Shown one piece after another: positions 49,288 through 57,725 of a DNA stretch of 64,000 bases. The notes under the pieces were generated by a model. It worked only from the letters and a program-made list of their open reading frames with translations, made no database searches and was not told where the DNA came from. The stretch's first letter is position 1. Each line of letters opens with the position of its first letter. The translations under genes were made by a program, and so were the position numbers. The stretch comes from Methylocella silvestris BL2 (GTDB taxonomy: Bacteria > Pseudomonadota > Alphaproteobacteria > Rhizobiales > Beijerinckiaceae): contig NC_011666.1 of the NCBI RefSeq assembly GCF_000021745.1, positions 372,001 through 436,000 on the forward strand, read 5' to 3'.

Positions 49288-50004
49288 ATGAGCGATCTAC
49301 TGGAACTTGCTATCGCAGCGCATGGTGGGTGGGAGCGTTGGCAGCATCTCAAGACGCTGTACGCGCATGTCACGATCGGCGGCGGGATATGGCCCCTCAA
49401 GGGATGGCCGGACGTCTTTGCCGATGCGCGCGTCACGGCTGACCCTCATCGACAGCACATCGAGTACACGCCCTTTGTCGAGGCTGGCCGCCACAGCCTT
49501 TTCGAGGCCGGCCGCACGGCGATCGTGACGGACGGCGGCGAATTGATCGAGCAACGGGAAGCGCCGCGCGCCGCCTTCGAGGGGCATAGTGTGACGACGC
49601 GTTGGGACGCCCATCACCTCATCTATTCCGGCTATGCGATGTGGACCTATCTGACGACGCCGTTTCTCTTCAAGCTCCCGGGCTTCCAGACCGAGGAAGT
49701 GGAGCCTTGGTCGGAAGACGGCGAAACATGGCGCCGCCTCAAAGTGACGTTTCCGACCGATATCGAGAGCCATTCCACGGATCAGACATTCTATTTCAAT
49801 GCCGCGGGCATTCTGCAGCGCCACGACTACAGCGTCGAGGTCATGGGCGGAACGGCTAGCGCCAACTATGCAACCGAGCCAAAGGAGTTCGGTGGCTTCA
49901 TCTTTCCGACCAAGCGGCCCGTCTATTCGATTGGACCGGACAATAGACCGGTGCGCGACCGCGTGTTTGTAGCAATCGACTTCCACAATATCGAGCCTGT
50001 CTGA
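49288..50004 (+). CDS. Conserved hypothetical protein in the HxlR regulon
   Basis: A 238-residue protein without signal peptide or membrane helices, beginning MSDLLELAIAAHGGWERWQH. The sequence alternates short beta strands (HVTIGGGIWPLKGWPD, RRLKVTFPTDIESHS, YFNAAGILQRHDYSVEVMGG), suggesting a lipoprotein-sorting or lipocalin-like barrel. I do not recognise the family with certainty. GGAG lies 9 nt before the ATG. Its ATG is 38 nt past the second operator repeat, so it is probably co-regulated with HxlR and the ene-reductase. Confidence 0.75.
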   Translation: MSDLLELAIAAHGGWERWQHLKTLYAHVTIGGGIWPLKGWPDVFADARVTADPHRQHIEYTPFVEAGRHSLFEAGRTAIVTDGGELIEQREAPRAAFEGHSVTTRWDAHHLIYSGYAMWTYLTTPFLFKLPGFQTEEVEPWSEDGETWRRLKVTFPTDIESHSTDQTFYFNAAGILQRHDYSVEVMGGTASANYATEPKEFGGFIFPTKRPVYSIGPDNRPVRDRVFVAIDFHNIEPV

Positions 50005-50009
50005 GGGTA

Positions 50010-50251
50010 GGATATCGCCGGCCAAAATCGGCGCTGCGATTCTCCCCGAACGGGACCGCCAAGATGATGGTGTCGGCATCGAGTGCATCCCGCAGCGACT
50101 TGGCGACGACCGTGGGTCCAATCGCCCGAGCTTGCGGCGCCAGCGCCTCGGGCGCTCGGCGGCTGGCGACGGTGACGTCGATGTTTTTACGGGCAAAGGC
50201 GTGGGCGAGGGCCTAGCCTACCGCACCAAATCCTACAATCGCATAGCTCAT
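50010..50251 (-). pseudogene. NADP-binding (F420-dependent-reductase-like) fragment with amber codon
   Basis: Leftward from the ATG at 50251 the frame reads MSYAIVGFGAVG, then TAG, then ALAHAFARKNIDVTVASRRA and further to DALDADTIILAVPFGE. This is the Rossmann half of an NADPH-dependent F420-reductase/NAD-binding protein. One CAG-to-TAG change breaks it at codon 13. After PFGEN the homology ends and the C-terminal half is missing next to the stop of the hypothetical gene at 50004. Confidence 0.8.
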
Positions 50252-50468
50252 AACGCTTCTCCGATCCGTGTTGATATTGATTCCTCGGCCTTCAACGGCG
50301 CGGGAATATCCGTTTTGCTGCATGGCGACCTTCGCGAGATATTCGGACCGCCAACCCAAGCGATTGCGCGTCATCGGTCCGAATTCCCGAATTGATGCGT
50401 GGACGTCCTGCCGTGAACGACTTCCGCGCGGCCGGACGATCAGCCGCTTCCCGCGATCCGGCGAGATT
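50252..50468. other. Region between the broken reductase and the SDR
   Basis: No gene supported. A leftward frame is open through the whole segment into the broken reductase but shows no family features. It may be another remnant. Confidence 0.4.
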
Positions 50469-51203
50469 TCAGATAGCCGAGAAGCCGCCGTCGACAGACA
50501 ACTCCACCCCATTCACAAAGCTCGAATCGTCTGAAGCAAGAAACAGCGCGACCGCCGCAATTTCCTCAGGACGACCCATCTTTCCCCGCGGGATCAGGGA
50601 TTCGAACATCCGCTTCGCCTCCTCGGTGAGAACCTGGTCCTGCATCGGTGTGGCGATCGGCCCCGGGCTCAGCACGTTCACGCGGATATTCCGCCCCTTC
50701 AGTTCGTTGAGCCAGGTGCGTGCGAATGAGCGCAACGCCGCCTTGCTCGCCGCATATACGCCGTAACCAGGAAAACCTTTCACCGAAGCAACTGACCCGG
50801 TCATGAAGATCGATCCGCCATCGTTGAACAGCGGCAGCGCCTTCTGAACCGTAAACAGCGTGCCGCGCGTGTTCAGGCCGAAGGTCGCATCGAAATGCTG
50901 CTCGGTGATCTCGCCCAGTGGGACGGCTTCGCCCGTGCCGGCGCTCGCATACAGGACGTCGATCTTGCCCTTTTCCCGCTTGACCGTGTCGAACAGACGG
51001 TCGAGGTCATCGAGATTGGCCGCGTCGCCGCGCACGCCCGTCACGTTCCGGCCAATCAGCTTGACGGCCTCGTCGAGCGCCTCCTGCCTTCGGCCCGTGA
51101 TGAAGACATAGGCGCCTTCTTCCACGAACCGCTTAGCGCTCGCCAGCGCCATGCCGCTCGATCCACCTGTAATGACTGCAACCTTACCGTCTAGCTTTCC
51201 CAT
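50469..51203 (-). CDS. Short-chain dehydrogenase/reductase
   Basis: A 244-residue SDR: TGGSSGMALASA (a variant of TGxxxGIG), catalytic Ser in MTGSVASVKG, YAASK. The C-terminus FVNGVELSVDGGFSAI is typical of 3-oxoacyl-type and glucose-dehydrogenase-type SDRs. AAGGA lies about 7 nt before the ATG. It is divergent from a LysR gene over 289 nt, the classic arrangement for a LysR-controlled oxidoreductase. The substrate is unknown. Confidence 0.9.
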   Translation of the reverse strand: MGKLDGKVAVITGGSSGMALASAKRFVEEGAYVFITGRRQEALDEAVKLIGRNVTGVRGDAANLDDLDRLFDTVKREKGKIDVLYASAGTGEAVPLGEITEQHFDATFGLNTRGTLFTVQKALPLFNDGGSIFMTGSVASVKGFPGYGVYAASKAALRSFARTWLNELKGRNIRVNVLSPGPIATPMQDQVLTEEAKRMFESLIPRGKMGRPEEIAAVALFLASDDSSFVNGVELSVDGGFSAI

Positions 51204-51492
51204 AACTTTTCCTTTCAGGCTCTGCCTTTGGTCGTTCGGGAAGAACCCGAGAGCCTGGAAATAAGTCTGCCGGGGTCAGGGTTTGAGTGCGGAAACGCGC
51301 ACATTGGTGGTGCGAAATCGATCCGGCTGGACGACCGACGCCAGCCGCGACGATCGGCGCCCGCCGTTCGGAACTGGGCCGCGCTCGTCGGCGTATGCTA
51401 TGATAACCGCCCTGCGCCAGCCACTCACGAGATGCTGTTCGAGTGTTGGACGCGCACTTTGGAAGGGGCGCCGCGCGGCGCGGGATTGCGCC

Positions 51493-52389
51493 ATGATCGA
51501 CTGGGACGACGTTCGCTACTTTCTTGCCGTCGCACGCGGAGGCTCGGTGCGGGCCGCCGCCGGGCGCCTCGGGGTGAATCATTCAACCGTACTGCGACGC
51601 ATCGCCCAGCTCGAGGAACGCCTCGGGGCGCAGATGTTCGAAAAGCTGCCTTCGGGCTACCGCCTGACGGCTGCGGGCGAGGAGGTCCTCGAGCTCGCGA
51701 ACCAGATGGAAGCGTCGTCGCACCAGCTGGAGACGCGCGTCTTCGGGCGCGACCAGAGCGTGCGCGGGCTTTTGCGGGTGACGCTGGCGCCGCCTCTCGC
51801 GACACACCTGCTCATGCCGGATTTCGCCGATTTCACGCGCCTGCATCCGGACATCGAGATGGAAATCCTGTCGTCCGGCGAGCTGGCGAATCTGACCAAC
51901 CGAGAGGCCGACGTCGCGCTCCGCGTCGTCTACGACCGCAAAACCCTGCCGCTCAACCTTCACGGCTTGAAGGGACCGGAGCTGTTCGGCGGCGTCTACA
52001 TATCTCGCGATCGACTGGCCGCGTGGCGCGCGGGCGCGCCTGATCCCATCCGGTGGATCGTCATAAGCATTCATGGAATTCCGGATTGGGCCAGCGAGGG
52101 TGAGGTTGGCGCCACGGGGGTCCCATTCAGGACGACGGACGCCGAGGCGCAGATCGTTGCTGTACGGCAAGGGATCGGGATGACGACACTGCCGTGCTTC
52201 ATTGGCGATGCCGACCCCCTGCTGGTAAGGGCGCCGCGCGCCGACCTGCACATGTACGGAACGGTTTGGCTTCTCACACAGGGGGAAACACGCAAGACGG
52301 AGCGCGTGCGGATTTTCACGGAGTTCGTATCCCGCAGGCTCGCCGCGTACGCGCCGCTTCTCGCGGGGCTGTCCATATCGCGCGACTGA
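51493..52389 (+). CDS. LysR family transcriptional regulator
   Basis: A 298-residue regulator. The N-terminal winged HTH reads DWDDVRYFLAVARGGSVRAA and GVNHSTVLRRIAQLEERLG. The effector domain (about 90-290) contains LRVTLAPPLATHLLMPDFAD. The ATG at 51493 starts exactly at the HTH; the frame upstream is not family-like. It is divergent from the SDR at 50469-51203 and probably activates it in response to a small molecule. Confidence 0.92.
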   Translation: MIDWDDVRYFLAVARGGSVRAAAGRLGVNHSTVLRRIAQLEERLGAQMFEKLPSGYRLTAAGEEVLELANQMEASSHQLETRVFGRDQSVRGLLRVTLAPPLATHLLMPDFADFTRLHPDIEMEILSSGELANLTNREADVALRVVYDRKTLPLNLHGLKGPELFGGVYISRDRLAAWRAGAPDPIRWIVISIHGIPDWASEGEVGATGVPFRTTDAEAQIVAVRQGIGMTTLPCFIGDADPLLVRAPRADLHMYGTVWLLTQGETRKTERVRIFTEFVSRRLAAYAPLLAGLSISRD

Positions 52390-52837
52390 CGCCCAGCAGG
52401 TCGCCGGCGGCGCTTTCCGTAATCCATTCGGAAGCCGAGCTGCGATCGCTTGAAACAGCGTCGTTCAATCCGCGAATGTTGCGCCGTATCGCAATCGGCG
52501 CGAGGGCCAGACTACTGACGGCGACGGACTTCACCATCGCTGACGGTCATTTTGGCAGGCTGGAGACGCCGCTTTTGCGGCGAACTCCGAGGAAAATATG
52601 AGCATCGCCGGAAACGCGTCTCCGCGGGCCACAAGCTTCCGCCTGCAGCGAGTCAAATAAGAAACTATTATGTATCTTATTGACAGAATCCGACGCGGGC
52701 CGTAAGGACTTTGAACCTTATTTGCAGCAAGTCAGCGCCTTGGCCCCATCCCCACTTCTTATGCAGAGCAGCCGCGAAACGGTTGCAAATGGGCGGTCAG
52801 AGGCGCGCACCAGCAATACGATTTAAGGACGCAGGCT
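52390..52837. other. 448-nt intergenic region before the monooxygenase
   Basis: No gene supported on either strand. The right half is AT-rich between 52650 and 52690 and holds a palindrome (52657-52680). The remainder shows nothing recognisable. Confidence 0.45.
52657..52680. promoter_or_regulatory. Palindrome upstream of the FAD monooxygenase
   Basis: ATAAGA (52657-52662) and TCTTAT (52675-52680) form an inverted repeat with a 12-bp AT-rich centre, 158 nt before the monooxygenase ATG. It could be an operator for the TetR encoded downstream or for another regulator. Confidence 0.4.
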
Positions 52838-54046
52838 ATGGGCGAGCGAGCAGTCAAAAACGTCCTGATATCGGGCGCCAGCATTGCGGGACCTGCTTTG
52901 GCCTTCTGGCTGACCCGCTACGGAATCAACACAACGGTCGTGGAGAAGGCGTCTTCGTTGCGGGGCGGCGGCTATCCGATCGATATCCGCGGGACGGCGC
53001 TCGACGCCGTCGAGCGAATGGGCCTCTACCCGCAGATGCGCGCGGCGCATGTCGACTCCCAGAGCATCGCCTTCGTGGACGAGCGCGGCGCGGTGATCGC
53101 GAAGATGGATCCGGAAGCCGTCACAGGAGGCGTCAGGGGCAGGGACGTCGAAATCCGCCGGGGCGACATCGCGACGATCCTGTATGCCGCCACGAAGGAC
53201 AAGGCGAACTACAAGTTCAACGATTCCATCGCGGCGCTGGACGAGCATGCGGATGGCGTCGCCGTGACATTTGCCAGCGGAGACACAGGGACCTACGACA
53301 TCGTCATCGGCGCGGACGGGCTGCATTCGAACACCCGGTCCCTGATCTTCGGCGACGAGTCGCAGTTCGAAAAATACATCGGATTCTGCTTCGCCGGGTT
53401 CACGATCCCAAACATTTTCGGTCTCGACCGCAGCGCCCTGGCCTATACGCTGCCGGGGAAGAATGCGGTCGTCTATGCAGGGAACGATGGCGGCCCGGCC
53501 CACGCGTTCCTGATTTTCAGACATCCCACCTCGCCATTCCGAAAGCGTATCGCCGATGAGGACAAGCGGAAGCTGACCGCCAGCATGTTCGAAGGCGTCA
53601 ACGGGTGGATCGTGCCCCAACTGGTCGAGGACATGCGGAAGGCCGAGGATTTGTTCTTCGACGCCGTCAGCCAGATCCACATGCCGATTTGGTCGAGGGG
53701 ACGCATCGCGCTCGCCGGGGACGCCGCGCACGCCACCTCTTTCTTGTCGGGGCAGGGCTCGAGCATGGCGCTTGTCGGCGCCTACATCCTGGCCGGCGAG
53801 CTCGCAACCCAGCCGAACTACACGTCTGCCTTTGAGGCGTATGAGAAATTGGCGCGGCCCTTTGTCGAGATGAACCAGGCCTTGGTCGAAGAAGGCAAGC
53901 ACATCATGATTCCCGACACTCAGGAGGAGCTCGACGCCCGCAATGCGATGTTCCGGCGGATGGCGGAGACGCCGGTCGGCAATGTCGTCCGGAAAGCCGA
54001 CTCACGCCAGATCCACAGCGCGCTCGCCTTGCCTGACTATAGTTGA
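52838..54046 (+). CDS. FAD-dependent monooxygenase (PHBH/TetX-like)
   Basis: A 402-residue flavoprotein hydroxylase. The dinucleotide motif is VLISGASIAGPALAFWL, the DG motif VIGADGLHSNTR, and the GD motif ALAGDAAHATSFLSGQGSSM. Such enzymes hydroxylate aromatic compounds or inactivate antibiotics such as tetracyclines and rifamycins. The substrate cannot be read. AAGGA precedes the ATG. The TetR gene downstream is likely its regulator. Confidence 0.92.
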   Translation: MGERAVKNVLISGASIAGPALAFWLTRYGINTTVVEKASSLRGGGYPIDIRGTALDAVERMGLYPQMRAAHVDSQSIAFVDERGAVIAKMDPEAVTGGVRGRDVEIRRGDIATILYAATKDKANYKFNDSIAALDEHADGVAVTFASGDTGTYDIVIGADGLHSNTRSLIFGDESQFEKYIGFCFAGFTIPNIFGLDRSALAYTLPGKNAVVYAGNDGGPAHAFLIFRHPTSPFRKRIADEDKRKLTASMFEGVNGWIVPQLVEDMRKAEDLFFDAVSQIHMPIWSRGRIALAGDAAHATSFLSGQGSSMALVGAYILAGELATQPNYTSAFEAYEKLARPFVEMNQALVEEGKHIMIPDTQEELDARNAMFRRMAETPVGNVVRKADSRQIHSALALPDYS

Positions 54047-54215
54047 CGCAGGAAATTGAGCCAGCCATATCGGATCGATGGTCTGCGAGGGACTCGATCC
54101 ACTCTTCCTGAAGACGAAGGATCGAAGATCACGAAATGCGGGGCCATGCTGACCCGCCAGGGGACCTGTGGTTGGCCGATCACGGGAAGCATCCTCTGGC
54201 TTTTTTCTGAATCCG

Positions 54216-54830
54216 ATGACCGACCAAACTAAGCGTCCCAAGCTGTCGCGCCGTCGCGGGATGGCGCTCGAAAAGGCCCTGCTCCAGGTCGCGTGGGAGC
54301 AACTGACGGAGGGCGGCTACAGCAACTTCACCATGGACGCTGTGGCGGACCGTTCCCACACGAGCCGGCCGGTAATCTACCGGCGGTGGTCGAGCCGCGC
54401 TGAGCTGGCGATCGCCGCGATCGGCCACCACGTCGCGGAACACCCTGTCGTGGCGCCCGACCTTGGACGGCTGCGCGACGAGATGATCTCAGTCCTTCAG
54501 CAGTCGATGGAACGTGGGGCTCTTATCGCGGGCATCATCGCGCGGGATATGTCGGATCTCTACCGGGAGACCAAGGCCACGCCGTCCTCTCTGCGGCAGT
54601 CCATATTGGGCGCCGAAGGCAAGCTGCTGGAGAAAATCATTGAGCGCGCCGTGGCGCGCGGCGAATTGAGCGGCCAGGGTCTCACGCCGCGCCTTATATC
54701 CTTGCCGGCTGATCTCCTCAGGCACGAGGCGTTCATGACGCTCGCGCCAGTTCCGGCTTCGACCATCGCTGAGATCGTCGACGATATCGTGTTGCCGCTG
54801 CTGAGGCTCCATGACCTTCCGAAGCGGTAG
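54216..54830 (+). CDS. TetR family transcriptional regulator
   Basis: A 204-residue repressor with HTH at about 15-62 (LEKALLQVAWEQLTEGGYSN, FTMDAVADRSHTSRPVIYRR) and a C-terminal domain of the TetR_C type (MERGALIAGIIARDMSDLYR). The ATG at 54216 is used, although an earlier GTG at 54168 is in frame; neither has a strong ribosome-binding site. It lies 169 nt after the monooxygenase and is co-directional, so the pair may be autoregulated through the palindrome upstream. Confidence 0.88.
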   Translation: MTDQTKRPKLSRRRGMALEKALLQVAWEQLTEGGYSNFTMDAVADRSHTSRPVIYRRWSSRAELAIAAIGHHVAEHPVVAPDLGRLRDEMISVLQQSMERGALIAGIIARDMSDLYRETKATPSSLRQSILGAEGKLLEKIIERAVARGELSGQGLTPRLISLPADLLRHEAFMTLAPVPASTIAEIVDDIVLPLLRLHDLPKR

Positions 54831-54905
54831 CGCCTGTCCTGCAGGCGGGTGATCGCCGGGCTGAACCACATCCCACGAGCCATCTCTCCTCCCGCCGACG
54901 CAGGC

Positions 54906-55685
54906 TTAATTTCCGGCCTTTGCCGGCGGCGCGGCTTCCGCGCGGAAGGCGTCGACAAATGTCCGTAGATCGGCCGGGGCGATATCCGACACGGCGACAT
55001 AGGCGAGGTCGCCCGCGGCCCATCGCTCAAACGAAAAGCCTGCGCGGCTTTCTCTTTCCGGCAAGGACGCCAGCTCGCTGCGCGGCAGCGCGGTGACGCT
55101 GATGACATGGGGACCGCGCCGGTAGACCAGCGTCGGCGCCGGCCTGCCGTCGATCACGTCGACGCGGCCGCCGGCCAGCGGAAAGCCGCGTTCGCCAAGA
55201 TCGACTGAGTCGGGCGCGATCGTCGTCTTGCCGTTGAACCACGGTTTCACGACATGCCGATTTGACGAAGCGACGTCGAACGGCTGCGGCGCCATCATCG
55301 CGCGCAGATGGGCCGAAAGAATCTCGCCGGACGTCTCGGCGCCGGGGCGGTTCATCGCCAGAAAAGTCGTTCCGCTGCCGAGCAGGACGCCGCCCGCCAG
55401 CCCGACCAGCAAAGTCGCCGCGAGCGGCGACAGAAAACGGGTCAGCCGGCCGCCCGGCGCGCCGTCGCGAAAGCCAATCTTCTGAATGATCCGGCCGCGC
55501 AGCCCACTTGGAACGGGCGCGCCGGCGAGAGCCCCGCGCAAAGCGCCGGACAGAGCCTCCAGCCGTTGAGCCTGCGCCCGGAGCTCGGGATTCTCAGCGA
55601 GCCGCCGCTCCATGGCCAGCGCCTCGCCCGGCGATAATTCGCCGTCGCGATAGGCGTTCAGCAGCAAAATGTCCTCGTCCGTCAT
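54906..55685 (-). CDS. Anti-sigma factor (membrane-anchored)
   Basis: A 259-residue protein. The N-terminal 75 residues (DILLLNAYRDGELSPGEALA, AENPELRAQAQRLEALSGAL) form the sigma-binding helical domain, without the zinc HxxxCxxC set. One membrane helix follows at about 86-110 (FLSPLAATLLVGLAGGVLLG). The rest is periplasmic. The ATG overlaps the sigma-factor stop (TGATG), which fixes the pairing. It should hold the ECF factor inactive until an envelope signal arrives. Confidence 0.88.
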   Translation of the reverse strand: MTDEDILLLNAYRDGELSPGEALAMERRLAENPELRAQAQRLEALSGALRGALAGAPVPSGLRGRIIQKIGFRDGAPGGRLTRFLSPLAATLLVGLAGGVLLGSGTTFLAMNRPGAETSGEILSAHLRAMMAPQPFDVASSNRHVVKPWFNGKTTIAPDSVDLGERGFPLAGGRVDVIDGRPAPTLVYRRGPHVISVTALPRSELASLPERESRAGFSFERWAAGDLAYVAVSDIAPADLRTFVDAFRAEAAPPAKAGN

Positions 55686-56227
55686 CAATTTTGCGCCTCT
55701 AGCCCCTTGAGGAGCTGTTGTCTTGCCCGCGCGAGACGCGACATCACCGTGCCGATCGGCGCGCCGCTGACTTCGGCGATCTCGCGATAGCTCAATCCAT
55801 GATATTCGCGCAGCACCAGCGCCTCCTTCAGGGCTACGGGAAGAGCGTCGACGGCGCGCGCCAGGCGCGCGGCCTCGTCCTTGGCGAGAAGCAGGCTTTC
55901 CGGCGTCTCGAAGGCGGGCGCGAATGCGCCCCCCTGTTCCAGCGTCGCTGCGTCGGAAGCATCTAACGCTTCGCTCGACAGCGTGACGCCCGGCCGCCGT
56001 TTTTCGAGCCAGGAATAGCAGGCGTTGCGCACGATGGTCAGGAACCAGGCGCGCGCATTGCCCTCCGCAAAGCTCTCGATCGCGCGGTAAGCGCGCAGAC
56101 TAGCGTCCTGAAGAACGTCCTCGGCGTCGGTCGCGCTTCCTGTCAGCCAGCGCGCCAGCCGATAGCCCTCGTCCAGCCGCGGCAGCACGAGCTGCGAGAA
56201 GCGCGCCTTGGCGAGCGTCGTCGTCAC
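55685..56227 (-). CDS. ECF-type RNA polymerase sigma factor
   Basis: A 180-residue sigma-70 family member with only regions 2 and 4. Region 2 holds TDAEDVLQDASLRAYRAIES and ARAWFLTIVRNACYSWLEKR. Region 4 holds ALKEALVLREYHGLSYREIA and GTVMSRLARARQQL. The GTG start has GAGGAG 7 nt upstream. It is coupled to the anti-sigma gene, while cupredoxin and phosphoesterase genes precede it on the same strand, suggesting redox, copper or envelope stress as the signal. Confidence 0.93.
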   Translation of the reverse strand: MTTTLAKARFSQLVLPRLDEGYRLARWLTGSATDAEDVLQDASLRAYRAIESFAEGNARAWFLTIVRNACYSWLEKRRPGVTLSSEALDASDAATLEQGGAFAPAFETPESLLLAKDEAARLARAVDALPVALKEALVLREYHGLSYREIAEVSGAPIGTVMSRLARARQQLLKGLEAQN

Positions 56228-56264
56228 CGGCAGACTCCTCGCGACCTCAAGGCGACGCCCTTCA

Positions 56265-56609
56265 TCAGGGCGCCTTCACGATGATTTTGCCGGTCATATG
56301 CGGATGAATCGAACAGAAATACTCATATTGGCCCGGCTCCTTGAAAGTGAAGCGGAATTTGTCGTCGGAATCGAGGGGCTTGGATTTGAAGGATTTGTCG
56401 ACGCCGACGACGGTATGGGGAATATCGTCGCCATTGGTCCAGGTCACCGTATCGCCGGGGGCGATTGTCAGTTCTGGCGGATTGAAGGTGAAATTGTCGA
56501 TCTTTACGCTCACGGCGGCGGCGCCCGCCGGGAGCGGGCTGACGAGCGCCGCCGCAAGAAGAAACGAGAAAAGGCTTTGGCGCTTCGCGGTCAAGACGGT
56601 TCGCAGCAT
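56265..56609 (-). CDS. Exported amicyanin-like cupredoxin
   Basis: A 114-residue protein with a signal peptide (about 1-31, ending PAGAAA) and one cupredoxin domain. Ligands H65 (DIPHTV), C99, H102 and M105 (FCSIHPHMTG) follow the amicyanin C-x2-H-x2-M spacing. It is a periplasmic electron or copper carrier. It sits 11 nt after the phosphoesterase gene and 37 nt before the sigma gene on the same strand. It is a distant paralogue of the cupredoxin at 12601-12960. Confidence 0.92.
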   Translation of the reverse strand: MLRTVLTAKRQSLFSFLLAAALVSPLPAGAAAVSVKIDNFTFNPPELTIAPGDTVTWTNGDDIPHTVVGVDKSFKSKPLDSDDKFRFTFKEPGQYEYFCSIHPHMTGKIIVKAP

Positions 56610-56620
56610 GCTCCGCTCCC

Positions 56621-57562
56621 TCAGCTCGCCAGCGTGCTGTCGGTGATCGCGAGCGGCTCGCCGCCGCGAATGAAGTTGACGTCGGTGACGCCGAGATAGG
56701 TTCGCAGCGCGCCGGGCGCCGTCTTCATCGGTCCGGGCGAGGGCGCTGTCCCGGGCGCCGGCTGCGGGAAGGCGGTCGAGCGGGCGGTGTGGAACGTGAC
56801 GGCGCCCTCCACCTTTTGCATCACCTGATGAATATGGCCGTTCAGCACCGTCACCGAGCCGAACCGTTTCAATAGCTCCAGCGCCTGCGCGCTATCCTGC
56901 GTGCCCCAACCCCACTCCGGATAGACGGTCCAGAGCGGAATATGCGCGAAGACGACAATTGGCGTCGATGACGACAATCCGCGAAGGTCGTCGGCGAGCC
57001 AGGCGAGCTGCGCCTCGCCGAGATTGCCGAGGCCGCCGGCCTTGAGGTCGACGACATTGACGCAGCCGATGAAATGGACGCCGTTTTCGTCGAAGGAGCG
57101 CCAGCCGGCTCCCTTGGTTCCCTTGCCATAGCGGGCGAGATAGGCCTTGCCCGGCTCTTCGTCGACGATGTCATGCTCGCCCGGAACATAGAAGATCGGC
57201 GCGTTGAGTTCTTTCAGGACCTGATCGGCGTCGTCGAATTGCGAATCCTTGGAAAGATGCGTGATGTCGCCGGTGTGGATGAAAAAGGACGGCTGCGTCG
57301 GCAGGGATTTGATGCGTGCGACCGCCTCGCGCAGCGTGCCGAGCGCGTCGGGATTGGCCGGCTTGTCGAAGCCGACATGGCTGTCGCTAAGCTGCAGGAA
57401 GCTGAAGGGTTTTTGCTCCGCGAGCGTCGCCGCTTTGGCGAGGCTCATCGAATTTGGCACGCCGCCCGAGACGGTCCAGGCGACGGCGGAGCCCGCCCAA
57501 AGCATGCATTCGAGCGCGCCGCGGCGGCTGAGGCCGCCCGATTCGGATTGATCATGAGTCAT
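56621..57562 (-). CDS. Tat-exported metallophosphoesterase
   Basis: A 313-residue calcineurin-like phosphoesterase with a Tat signal (SRRGALECMLWAGSAVAW). Metal motifs are LQLSDSHVG, FIHTGDITH, PGEHD, FAHIPLW and NGHIHQ. The usual GNHD reads GEHD, so an Asn metal ligand is replaced by Glu. The substrate is unknown. It heads the leftward group phosphoesterase, cupredoxin, sigma, anti-sigma with short gaps, so they are probably co-expressed. Confidence 0.9.
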   Translation of the reverse strand: MTHDQSESGGLSRRGALECMLWAGSAVAWTVSGGVPNSMSLAKAATLAEQKPFSFLQLSDSHVGFDKPANPDALGTLREAVARIKSLPTQPSFFIHTGDITHLSKDSQFDDADQVLKELNAPIFYVPGEHDIVDEEPGKAYLARYGKGTKGAGWRSFDENGVHFIGCVNVVDLKAGGLGNLGEAQLAWLADDLRGLSSSTPIVVFAHIPLWTVYPEWGWGTQDSAQALELLKRFGSVTVLNGHIHQVMQKVEGAVTFHTARSTAFPQPAPGTAPSPGPMKTAPGALRTYLGVTDVNFIRGGEPLAITDSTLAS

Positions 57563-57725
57563 TTCGATTCTCCGCGAAAAACGCTTCGCGATGAGAGAAC
57601 CGGAGAGGGGCGCCGTTTATTCCCTGGCTCCAGGCGAAAAATGCGCGGCGACGACGGGCCGCGCCTTGCCGCCTGGCTGCGGCTATGCTCCCCTTCGCCG
57701 AAATAAAGTCCGAGAGGGGCTTTCA

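Noticed and set aside
50213-50512. A 99-codon leftward gene ending at 50213
   Set aside because: Only its last 12 codons show homology (Rossmann start) before an amber codon, so it is part of the broken reductase region.
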